Shown here in pieces: positions 13,818 through 20,300 of a DNA stretch of 33,030 nt. Numbering within the stretch: position 1 is the first letter of the stretch; each line of letters begins with the position of its first letter. The stretch comes from an uncultured Bacillota bacterium. Its GTDB lineage: Bacteria > Bacillota > Dehalobacteriia > UBA4068 > UBA4997. The DNA lies in assembly GCA_948907985.1 (NCBI GenBank), contig CAQWMM010000025.1, forward strand, positions 1-33,030, written 5' to 3'. The notes under the pieces were generated by a model that was not told where the DNA came from, searched no databases, and saw nothing but the letters and a program-made list of their open reading frames with translations. The position numbers and the translations under genes were made by a program.

Positions 13818-14301
13818 CACGCATAATCCCCTTTTGCAAAATATCCAGCAGACCCCGGCAACCCGCCATAATATCCCGGTACGCCGCCTCAAAATCCCCG
13901 CTGTACCAGGGATCGGCCACCTCCTGCCCGGGACGGCCGGCATAATCCAACAGCAGATGGACTTTGCCCGCTCCGTCGCCGCCAAAAAAGCGCCGGGTGT
14001 TGCGGATATTGGCCGCGTCCATGCCAATCAGCAGGTCAAAATCCTGATAGTGGGCGGCTTTAAGGGGCTGCGCCCGCTTTTCCGCGCCAAAAGGCACGCC
14101 ATGCTCCCGCAGTTTGGCCTTAGCCGGCGGATAAATCGGATTGCCGATTTCTTCCCAGCTGGTAGCCGCCGACTCAATATAAAATTTCTCCGCCAGCCCC
14201 GCCTCGCTCACCAGCTGTTTCATCACAAACTCCGCCATCGGGCTGCGGCAAATATTGCCGTGGCAGATAAACAAAATGCGTGTAACAACCTGCTTGTGCA
14301 T
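13807..14301 (-). CDS. Low-molecular-weight protein-tyrosine-phosphatase family protein
   Basis: The 164-aa protein begins with the catalytic loop CHGNICRSP (about residues 13-21), the C-x5-R-S signature of LMW phosphatases. It also has the acid loop DPW near residue 128, with the general-acid Asp. It is slightly longer than usual at the N-terminus. Such enzymes dephosphorylate tyrosine on kinases of capsule export or arginine on proteins (YwlE type). The loop residue after GN is Ile, as in several tyrosine-specific members, but I would not decide between the two. The gene begins 1 base after the ATPase gene ends and overlaps the HAD gene. Confidence 0.92.
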   Translation of the reverse strand: MHKQVVTRILFICHGNICRSPMAEFVMKQLVSEAGLAEKFYIESAATSWEEIGNPIYPPAKAKLREHGVPFGAEKRAQPLKAAHYQDFDLLIGMDAANIRNTRRFFGGDGAGKVHLLLDYAGRPGQEVADPWYSGDFEAAYRDIMAGCRGLLDILQKGIMRDEI

Positions 14302-14302
14302 A

Positions 14303-15031
14303 CTATTCCTCCTGCGGCGTCAGCAAATGCTTTAGCAACTGGCGCCGGTTATTAATAAACATTTCCATTATCTGATAAGTCTCGGTTTCCTCATAAGCGC
14401 AGGTATGCAGCCCGCCGCCGTCAAATTGCCAAAGCTCCGCACCGGGCAGCGCCAGCAAAATTGGCGAATGGCTGGCAATAATGAACTGCGAACCGGCCGC
14501 CGCACAATTATAAATATCCAAAAGCAGCGTAAGCTGACGCTGTGGTGAAAGAGCGGCCTCCGGCTCGTCCAGAAAATAGAGGCTGTCTTCGCTGAAATTT
14601 TTCTGCACCACTGCTAAAAAGCTTTCGCCATGTGATTTTTCGTGATAGTTTTCCGATCTCACATTACTCCCCGCGGCATACTTCATTTCCTGGGTTGCAA
14701 CATTATAAAAGCTTTCCGCCCGCAAAAAATAACCCCATTGCGGCTTATAACAACCGCGCAACAGACGCAGGGCCGCCGCCAGCTCCGAATGTGAATCAAA
14801 GGTGCTAAAACTGTAATTCTTGGTGCCGCCCTCCGGATTGAAACCGGCGGCAATCGCCAGAGCCTCCAGCAGGGTTGATTTACCGCTGCCGTTTTCGCCC
14901 ACCAAAAAGGTTACCGGCTGCCGAAAATGCAGCTCCTCCAGCCCATTCAGAATTGGAATCTTGTGCAGATAGCTGTCCGCAGAAATTTTTTCCCAGGCCA
15001 GCAACGCGCCTTGGATGAAAAGTTCGCTCAT
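14303..15031 (-). CDS. SMC/ABC-like AAA ATPase, small (COG3910-like)
   Basis: The start is ATG at 15031, preceded by GAGG; a TTG at 15046 is less likely. The 242-aa protein has Walker A GENGSGKST (45-53), an ABC-type signature SHGES (133-137), Walker B LYFLDEPEAALS (151-162) and a switch His in IIASHSPIL. It has no coiled coil, no membrane segment and no nuclease domain, so it is a compact stand-alone ATPase like those annotated as predicted ATPase AAA_21. Its role is unknown. It lies inside a housekeeping operon (dusB, coaX upstream) with no second gene typical of a defence pair. Confidence 0.85.
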   Translation of the reverse strand: MSELFIQGALLAWEKISADSYLHKIPILNGLEELHFRQPVTFLVGENGSGKSTLLEALAIAAGFNPEGGTKNYSFSTFDSHSELAAALRLLRGCYKPQWGYFLRAESFYNVATQEMKYAAGSNVRSENYHEKSHGESFLAVVQKNFSEDSLYFLDEPEAALSPQRQLTLLLDIYNCAAAGSQFIIASHSPILLALPGAELWQFDGGGLHTCAYEETETYQIMEMFINNRRQLLKHLLTPQEE

Positions 15032-15042
15032 ATTAACCAACC

Positions 15043-16035
15043 TCAAACTTCCGCCAGCAAAAACTCCGCCAACGCCTGCTCAACTTCCGCCGCGGCGTTT
15101 AAACTGTTCAGCTTGCCGCGCACCGCCGCCGCGCCGGGGATACCCTTAATATAAAAAGGCAAGTGGCTGCGCATCACCCGCACGCCCAGATACTCCCCCT
15201 GCAACCCCACCTGCCGCCGCAGGTGCCGCCGCGCCAGCTGAAAAATTTCCTCCCGGCTGGGAGCGGGCAAAGCGGGCAAACCGGCAAAATGGCGCGCCAA
15301 ATCCCGCGCCAACCAGGGATTGCCCAAAAAACCGCGCCCAATCATCAGGCCGGCGCATTTAGTCTGTTGCCAGCGCGCCAGACCAGCCGCCACCGAATCT
15401 ATATCGCCGTTGCCAATCACCGGCACCGGCAAGGCGGCCGCCGCCTCGGCAATCAGCTGCCAATCCGCCCGCCCGGCATAAAACTGTTCGCGTGTGCGGC
15501 CATGAATCGCCAGCGCCGACGCCCCGGCCTGCACCAAACGCTCGGCCAGACGCAAAACCAGTTTAATCTCCTTATCCGCATCATTCCAGCCCAGACGCAT
15601 TTTCACGCTGACCGGCAGGCTCACCGCCCCGCGCACCGCCCGCACCAGCTCCACCGCCAAATCCGGCTGCTGCATCAGACGGCAACCCTCGCCGTTTTTG
15701 ACAATCTTCGGGGCGGGGCAGCCCATATTAATATCCAGCATTACCAGATTGCCGGCAGGCGCCAGACGATCTTCAATAATTTGGGCGGCACGCGCCATAT
15801 ATTCCGGGCTGGAGCCGCAAAGCTGTACCACCAGCGGGCCGCGCTCATCCGGCGCGGGCAGCATCGCCAGCGTTTTTTGGTTGTTATAGCAGAGCGCCAT
15901 ATCGCTGACCATTTCCGTATAGATCAGCCCCGCGCCCATCTCCCGCAGAATCTCCCGAAAGGCCTGATCCGTCAGACCGGCCATCGGCGCGGCCACCACC
16001 GGGTTGGCGGCCAACAGCGCGCGAATACTATTCAT
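15043..16035 (-). CDS. dusB: tRNA-dihydrouridine synthase
   Basis: The 330-aa protein has the FMN-dependent Dus features: APMAGLTDQAFR at the N-terminus, QLCGSSPE, INMGCPAPKIVKNGEGCRLM with the catalytic Cys, KMRLGW, IHGRTREQFYAGRADW, and IGNGDI with MIGRGFLGNPW. It reduces uridines in the tRNA D-loop. It overlaps coaX by 8 bases. The coaX-dusB pairing is common in Clostridia, often followed by greA and lysS, which are absent here. Confidence 0.96.
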   Translation of the reverse strand: MNSIRALLAANPVVAAPMAGLTDQAFREILREMGAGLIYTEMVSDMALCYNNQKTLAMLPAPDERGPLVVQLCGSSPEYMARAAQIIEDRLAPAGNLVMLDINMGCPAPKIVKNGEGCRLMQQPDLAVELVRAVRGAVSLPVSVKMRLGWNDADKEIKLVLRLAERLVQAGASALAIHGRTREQFYAGRADWQLIAEAAAALPVPVIGNGDIDSVAAGLARWQQTKCAGLMIGRGFLGNPWLARDLARHFAGLPALPAPSREEIFQLARRHLRRQVGLQGEYLGVRVMRSHLPFYIKGIPGAAAVRGKLNSLNAAAEVEQALAEFLLAEV

Positions 16036-16813
16036 TGGCCGTATCCCGGTTCAGATCATAGAGAATTTTCAGGCCGTCCAGCGTCAGCATGCTGTCCACC
16101 ACGTCAACGGTTTCCGCAACCCTGGCGATGGTGGCCGATAAGCCGCCGGTAAAAATCACCTTAACCTCGCCGCCCATATCCGCCTTAAGCCGGCGCACAA
16201 TACCGTCCAGCAGACCGGCAAAACCATAAACCAGGCCGGATTGCAGCGCCTGAACAGTGTTGGTAGCCAGCGCGCGGCTGGGCACGTCAAACTCCACGCG
16301 CGGCAGGCGGGCGGTAGAATTACAAAGCGCGTCCGCCGAAACCGAAAGCCCCGGCGCAATCACCCCGCCCAAAAACTCGCCCCTGGCCGAAACACAGTCA
16401 AACGTGGTGGCCGTTCCCAGATCAATAATAATCAGTGAGTTGCCGTATTTGGCCCGCCCGGCCACGCTGTTAACAATTCGGTCCGGCCCAATCTCGCGCG
16501 GATTATCCAGCAAAATTGGCAAATCGGTACGAATATCAATCGAAATCACCAGCGGCGCAACGTTCAGGTATTTGCGGCAAAGCTTTTGCCAAACGTCCAC
16601 CAACGGCGGCACCGTACTGGAGATAGCCGCCGCTTTAATTTCCGCCAGCGCCAAGCCCTCCGCCTGCAGCATAGCCAACAGTAAAACGGCGTATTCATCC
16701 TCCGTTTTTTTGCGGTCGCTGGCCAGCCGCCAATGATGCAAACACTCCTGCCCGTCCGGGGCATAAACCCCCAAAACCGTGTGCGTATTGCCAATATCAA
16801 TAACCAATAGCAT
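16028..16813 (-). CDS. coaX: Type III pantothenate kinase
   Basis: The 261-aa protein begins MLLVIDIGNTHTVLGVY, the phosphate-binding Asp motif of the ASKHA fold. It also has GPDRIVNSVAGRAKYG, IDLGTATTFD and GGVIAPG, all typical of CoaX. It phosphorylates pantothenate, the first step of coenzyme A synthesis, without the feedback inhibition of CoaA. It lies 19 bases after bioY, so vitamin uptake and cofactor synthesis appear to be co-transcribed. Confidence 0.96.
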   Translation of the reverse strand: MLLVIDIGNTHTVLGVYAPDGQECLHHWRLASDRKKTEDEYAVLLLAMLQAEGLALAEIKAAAISSTVPPLVDVWQKLCRKYLNVAPLVISIDIRTDLPILLDNPREIGPDRIVNSVAGRAKYGNSLIIIDLGTATTFDCVSARGEFLGGVIAPGLSVSADALCNSTARLPRVEFDVPSRALATNTVQALQSGLVYGFAGLLDGIVRRLKADMGGEVKVIFTGGLSATIARVAETVDVVDSMLTLDGLKILYDLNRDTANE

Positions 16814-16832
16814 TATCCAACACTCCTAACGC

Positions 16833-17390
16833 TCAAAATCTTGTCAGGCCTCGTCCTTGCAGCAGCTTAGCCGCCACAACGGCCACCGCAATTTTAATCG
16901 GCTCAAAAAAGATGTAAGGAATCCCGCCCAGCGCAAAGGCCGCGGCATAGCTCTCCAGCCCCAGCAGCATCTTCAGCTGCACCGCGCCAAACAGGTAAAC
17001 AAAGGCCAGACCAACCACACAGCCTAAAACGCTAAGCAGCCAGGGAAATTTCCGCCCCTTTTGCAGCCAATCCCCGCGCCGGCCCGCAATCCACGAAACT
17101 AAAAAAGCCGAAACCACAAAGCCATACAAATAACCGCCCGTCGGCCCCAGCAAAACGCCAAAGCCGCCCTTAAAGTTGGCGAAAAACGGCAGGCCAATAC
17201 CGCCGGCCAAAATATAAACCGCCACCGTCAGCGCGGCGTATTTAGGCGTCAGCAACAGGGCAATCAGCATCACTGCCGCCGTCTGCGCCGTAATTGGCAC
17301 GTTGCCCACCGGCACCGCCAGTTGCGAACAAACCGCCAGAACCGCCACCAACACCGCCATGGTGGCTAATCTTCTAACTTTATCATTCAT
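16833..17390 (-). CDS. bioY: Biotin transporter substrate-binding subunit BioY
   Basis: The 185-aa protein is almost entirely hydrophobic, with about six membrane segments. The family regions are VPITAQTAAVMLIALLL and GGIGLPFF followed by GPTGGYLYGF. BioY is the S component of the biotin ECF transporter. No ECF A/T genes are in the window, so it probably shares an ATPase module encoded elsewhere, or works alone. ATG 17390 has AAGGAAG before it. The biotin regulator/ligase birA lies directly upstream on the same strand, beyond a repeat. Confidence 0.93.
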   Translation of the reverse strand: MNDKVRRLATMAVLVAVLAVCSQLAVPVGNVPITAQTAAVMLIALLLTPKYAALTVAVYILAGGIGLPFFANFKGGFGVLLGPTGGYLYGFVVSAFLVSWIAGRRGDWLQKGRKFPWLLSVLGCVVGLAFVYLFGAVQLKMLLGLESYAAAFALGGIPYIFFEPIKIAVAVVAAKLLQGRGLTRF

Positions 17391-17424
17391 AATATTACTT
17401 CCTTATTTTTTTATAACTTTATTG

Positions 17425-17605
17425 CGCCCTCTTCGTCTATTTCCCATTTGAAAAGTTCAAAACAACGCCCTCTCCGTCTATTTACCAAACGTAAATAGCC
17501 ACCTCTCCCAAAGGGAGAGGCAAGTATATTCGCCCTTAAAACTTGGCTCCCCCTTTGGGGGAGCTGGCAGCGACGAGCGTTAGAGAGTCGATGACTGAGA
17601 GGGCG
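17425..17605. repeat. Intergenic repeat pair between birA and bioY
   Basis: Unit A (17466-17524) is the inverted form of the repeat at 3693-3750: CGCCCTCTCCG, a TATTTAC-type hairpin, GCC, and a CCTCTCCC/GGGAGAGG hairpin. Unit B (17542-17605) faces the other way: CTTGGCTCCCCC/GGGGGAG hairpin, GCTGGCAGCGACGAGCG, and GAGAGGGCG. A short extra piece CGCCCTCTTCGTCTATTT lies at 17425. The element could fold into a long hairpin in the birA-bioY transcript and might work as a terminator or RNA-processing site. No gene is present here. Confidence 0.7.
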
Positions 17606-17625
17606 TTAATAGCCAACCACTTCTT

Positions 17626-18585
17626 TTAAGCAAAGAATACATCACCTGTTACCAGTGTAAAGTTACCGCCGTCCTCGCGTTTCACCAACAGCGAACCGTC
17701 TTCCTGCATATCCAGTGCCTCGCCGAAAAAGGTTTCGTTCAGAGTAGAGATCTTAACCCGCTTGCCCAAGGTGATGTTGTTCTCCAGCCAGCGGCGGCGA
17801 ATTTCGGCAAAACCCTGCTCATACAGAATGGTATAATATTTCTCCAGCTGGTTCAGCACAACCGCCGCCACCTGCGCCCTTAACACCGGCTTGTCCGGTT
17901 CGGCAATCGCCAGCGAGGTAGCGGTATCCTGAATTTCCGGCGGCAGTTCCCGGTTCAGGCAGTTGATACCAATGCCCACCACCACCCACTCCACGCTCTC
18001 CATCGAGCCGTGCATTTCGGTCAGCATTCCGCATATTTTGCGTCCGCCAATATAAATATCATTTGGCCATTTAACCCCGGCCTGATAACCAAGCTCTTTA
18101 AGCCCCTCGCAAACGCCAACCGCCGTCGTCAAGGATATTTGCGGGGCGCGCTCCGGCGCCAGGCGGGGGCGCAGTACCAGGCTCAGCCAAAGGCCGGTGC
18201 CGCTGGGGCTGCTCCAGGCGCGGCCCAAACGCCCCCGCCCCTGGGTTTGCAGGTCCGCCACCACCACCGCGCCGTTGGCCGCCCTAGCCGCCGCCCAGTT
18301 TTTAGCCGCAATGTTGGTCGAGTCCACCTCCGCCAGATATTTATATTCCCGGCCCAGCCATTTTGTCTGCAAATAAGGAAAAAGCTCCTCCTGGCGCACG
18401 CCGTTGGGCAGCAGCCGATAGCCCCGGTTGCGCACCGCCTCAATCGTATAGCCCTCGCTTTGCAGCCCTTTAACATGCTTCCAGACTGCCGCGCGGGAAA
18501 CGCCCAGCCTTTCGCTCAAAGCCTCGCCGGAAATAAAATCCCCGGCCTCCAGCAGCAGCCGAAAAACATCATCTCTTTTAACCAA
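17626..18585 (-). CDS. birA: Bifunctional biotin ligase and biotin-operon repressor
   Basis: The 319-aa protein starts at TTG 18585 with GGGGTGAG before it. It has an N-terminal winged helix (about 1-62, SGEALSERLGVSRAAVWKHV), the biotin-ligase core with GRGRLGRAWSSPSGTGLW and KWPNDIYI, and a small C-terminal SH3-like domain. It makes biotinyl-AMP, attaches biotin to carboxylase carrier proteins and, through the winged helix, represses biotin genes when biotin is plentiful. bioY next door is the obvious target. A TTG start and an operator-like inverted repeat at its promoter suggest low, controlled expression. Confidence 0.95.
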   Translation of the reverse strand: MVKRDDVFRLLLEAGDFISGEALSERLGVSRAAVWKHVKGLQSEGYTIEAVRNRGYRLLPNGVRQEELFPYLQTKWLGREYKYLAEVDSTNIAAKNWAAARAANGAVVVADLQTQGRGRLGRAWSSPSGTGLWLSLVLRPRLAPERAPQISLTTAVGVCEGLKELGYQAGVKWPNDIYIGGRKICGMLTEMHGSMESVEWVVVGIGINCLNRELPPEIQDTATSLAIAEPDKPVLRAQVAAVVLNQLEKYYTILYEQGFAEIRRRWLENNITLGKRVKISTLNETFFGEALDMQEDGSLLVKREDGGNFTLVTGDVFFA

Positions 18586-18629
18586 TTATCTCACCCCATT
18601 TAAGGTTTATTTACTTTATATTACAACTA

Positions 18630-18673
18630 ATTATAAACCGATATTCCAGAATTGTCAACCTGTTAGTTTACAA
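18630..18673 (-). promoter_or_regulatory. birA promoter overlapped by an inverted repeat
   Basis: On the minus strand TTGACA (complement of 18653-18658), 17 bases, TATAAT (complement of 18630-18635), a perfect consensus. The inverted repeat TTGTAAAC-N6-GTTGACAA (complement of 18652-18673) covers the -35. The half-sites resemble BirA half-sites (TTGTTAAC/GTTAACAA), but the known spacing is about 14-16 bases, so the BirA assignment is tentative. Confidence 0.6.
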
Positions 18674-18701
18674 AACAAGTCCAGCCAAAAAAATAAATAT
18701 G

Positions 18702-18727
18702 ACATAGAGCCGTCAGGTTTTCTATGT
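18702..18727 (+). promoter_or_regulatory. Inverted repeat in the promoter region of the Cys-rich gene
   Basis: ACATAG (18702-18707) and CTATGT (18722-18727) form a perfect inverted repeat 14 bases apart. ATGACA and TATGTT-like hexamers overlap the arms. A regulator binding between weak hexamers would fit, for example a MerR-type activator, but no regulator gene lies nearby. Confidence 0.35.
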
Positions 18728-18754
18728 TATGCTAACAGTCAAGGAGGCGATTTT

Positions 18755-19015
18755 ATGATTGAATCAAACTGCGGGCTTTTATGCAGCGAATGTTCTTACC
18801 GCGAACCAATGGGCTGTTCTGGCTGCATACATATTGACCGGCCTTTCTGGGCGGATAGCTGCCCGGTAAAAGACTGCTGCACCGGCCAACAGCATAAACA
18901 CTGCGGCCAATGCGTCAAATTCCCCTGCGAATTGTTAAAACAGTTTGCTTATGACGAAAAACAGGGCGATAACGGCCGGCGAATTGAGCAATGCCAAAAC
19001 TGGCAGGCAAACTAG
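18755..19015 (+). CDS. DUF3795-like cysteine-rich protein
   Basis: ATG 18755 follows AAGGAGGCG. The 86-aa protein has 12 cysteines in DUF3795-style order: NCGLLCSEC at the N-terminus, then GCSGC, DSCPVKDCC, HCGQCVKFPCELL. The CxxC pairs suggest one or two zinc or iron-sulfur sites. DUF3795 proteins are widespread in Clostridia and have no firm function. The final FPCELLKQF segment matches the family's end. It faces a second Cys-rich gene and shares the hairpin at 19021-19062 with it. Confidence 0.8.
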   Translation: MIESNCGLLCSECSYREPMGCSGCIHIDRPFWADSCPVKDCCTGQQHKHCGQCVKFPCELLKQFAYDEKQGDNGRRIEQCQNWQAN

Positions 19016-19020
19016 GCAAA

Positions 19021-19062
19021 TATAAAGAAAGGACGAGGCCGCAGCCTCGCCCTTTCTTTATA
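19021..19062. terminator. Bidirectional terminator between two convergent Cys-rich genes
   Basis: TATAAAGAAAGG (19021-19032) and CCTTTCTTTATA (19051-19062), with CGAGGC/GCCTCG inside, form a stem of about 19 bp with T-rich ends on both strands. Confidence 0.9.
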
Positions 19063-19099
19063 TTTTGTAATATTTGCAGATTTTACCACATATTCTGGC

Positions 19100-19972
19100 T
19101 TAGCGAGAGCCCCAGCAAGCACTCTGCACCGAAGTACAGTTGCAGCGGTGGCAGCCGCAATCGTCGGTATCGCCAGCCACCTTGCCTTTGCATTTGTTAA
19201 CTCGGGCCGGGTTGCCTTTGCAGCTGCGCTGTTTATCGGTTTTGTGGCCGCAGGTGCAGGGGCAGGTGTCGTCGTCCATGCAGCAATAGGTGATGCAGGC
19301 CTCTTCTTCGTCCTCTTCGTCTTCAACCCCCTTAGAAGAGCAGTTGCAGCAGGGAACATAGAACGGTATACAGCCGCAGGCGCAGCAGCAGTTGTTCTTT
19401 TTATCCTTATCTTTATCGCCGCAGCAGCAGCCGCAGCAAGGCATACAAGGCATGCAGCAGCAGCAGTTATCATCCGTATCCCCGGCCACGTCCCGGCAGG
19501 CACAGTTCTGGGCAAATTTATAAAGCTCTGCCAGGCGTTCGGCATGGCGGCGAGAATCCCGGATCATGCTAAGCAAAATCTCTCGCTGCTGCATATCCGT
19601 TAAATAATACGCCAAATTTTCATAATCATTGCTCAACTGCATTTCGTTGTAGATAGCCACTTTCAGGCCCTTGCAGAAACCAGTCGGCTCTTCAATGCAA
19701 ACCTCGCCGATGCAGTAGCACTGGCAGGTCAGCTCGCGCAGGATTTGCTGCAACAGCGCATAATGGCGGCGCTGATCCATACTGAACTGGCGGAACATCT
19801 CTTTATCCACCTCACACTGGGCGGTGTTCACCATACAGCAATAGAATAGTTCGGCCTCGCGGGCGCGCAGCATAACCTCTTCAAAAATATCTTCCACGCC
19901 AAGCGCCCCGCTGGAGCACTCACAATCGTGGTAAAACGGAACATCACTACAAGTACATAATCTTCTGGCCAT
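19100..19972 (-). CDS. Ferritin-like protein with an extremely cysteine-rich tail
   Basis: ATG 19972 follows AAGGAGG. The 290-aa product has 45 cysteines. Residues 23-155 form a four-helix ferritin/rubrerythrin-like domain: E31/E32 and E38 in helix A, DQRRH (66-70) in helix B, E110 in helix C and DSRRHAE (139-145) in helix D. Where the family usually has ExxH, both sites here read DxxRH, so the di-iron site may be altered. The tail (157-290) has 33 cysteines in clusters such as CCCCMPCMPCCGCCC (170-184), alternating with acidic and lysine-rich stretches; VAGDTDD occurs twice (163-169, 265-271). This looks like a metallothionein-type metal sink attached to a ferritin-like fold. Spore or surface coat protein is another possibility. 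Function is not known. The reading frame is real: the opposite-strand frame is only a shadow. Confidence 0.85.
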   Translation of the reverse strand: MARRLCTCSDVPFYHDCECSSGALGVEDIFEEVMLRAREAELFYCCMVNTAQCEVDKEMFRQFSMDQRRHYALLQQILRELTCQCYCIGEVCIEEPTGFCKGLKVAIYNEMQLSNDYENLAYYLTDMQQREILLSMIRDSRRHAERLAELYKFAQNCACRDVAGDTDDNCCCCMPCMPCCGCCCGDKDKDKKNNCCCACGCIPFYVPCCNCSSKGVEDEEDEEEACITYCCMDDDTCPCTCGHKTDKQRSCKGNPARVNKCKGKVAGDTDDCGCHRCNCTSVQSACWGSR

Positions 19973-20030
19973 AATATGGACCTCCTTTTTCTCTCTATGG
20001 AGTATTCATAATATAGCCTATTCTGCCTGC

Positions 20031-20300
20031 TCAAATATGTGCTTGTACAACTTCGATATGCAGTTTCGACAATAATTTTAACAGCAGCGGCCGGGTATCC
20101 GCCGTCGCCCAGCAGGCCAGCAGACCGGAATTTTGGTCAGATTCGCGTTCAATAGTACTGACCATCGCCAAATTGTCATAACCCTCAATAATTTTGTTAA
20201 ACCAGTCAATCCGCGCCGGCTCCAGCCGCACATAAACCAACTCCCCGGCGTGCCGCGCCAGCATTTCCGCAGGCAGCCGGCGTTCGTTTTCACTGCTCAT
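20031..20300 (-). CDS. DUF4911 family protein
   Basis: The start is ATG at 20300, overlapping the end of the U32 gene by 11 bases; the longer open frame to 20396 shadows U32. The 89-aa protein contains YVRLEPARIDWFNKIIEGYD and LAMVSTIERE, the typical core of DUF4911, a small alpha/beta protein usually found next to U32 peptidases. It is probably co-translated with U32 and may assist it; no catalytic motif is visible. Confidence 0.8.
   Translation of the reverse strand: MSSENERRLPAEMLARHAGELVYVRLEPARIDWFNKIIEGYDNLAMVSTIERESDQNSGLLACWATADTRPLLLKLLSKLHIEVVQAHI

Noticed and set aside
13020..14027. Longer 335-aa form of the HAD protein
   Set aside because: The first 70 codons overlap the phosphatase gene in another frame and show no homology; MKYKMVAVDMDGT is the normal start.
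14303..15031. The small ATPase as part of an OLD- or Septu-like defence pair
   Set aside because: There is no nuclease or TOPRIM partner, and it sits between housekeeping genes with operon spacing.
16833..18700. A biotin-responsive riboswitch for bioY
   Set aside because: No conserved structure was seen; regulation through BirA is the simpler explanation and the gap holds only the intergenic repeat.
19148..19603. 151-aa + frame opposite the Cys-rich tail
   Set aside because: It is a mirror of the cysteine codons, giving Ala-rich sequence. The minus frame has the ribosome binding site and a real domain.
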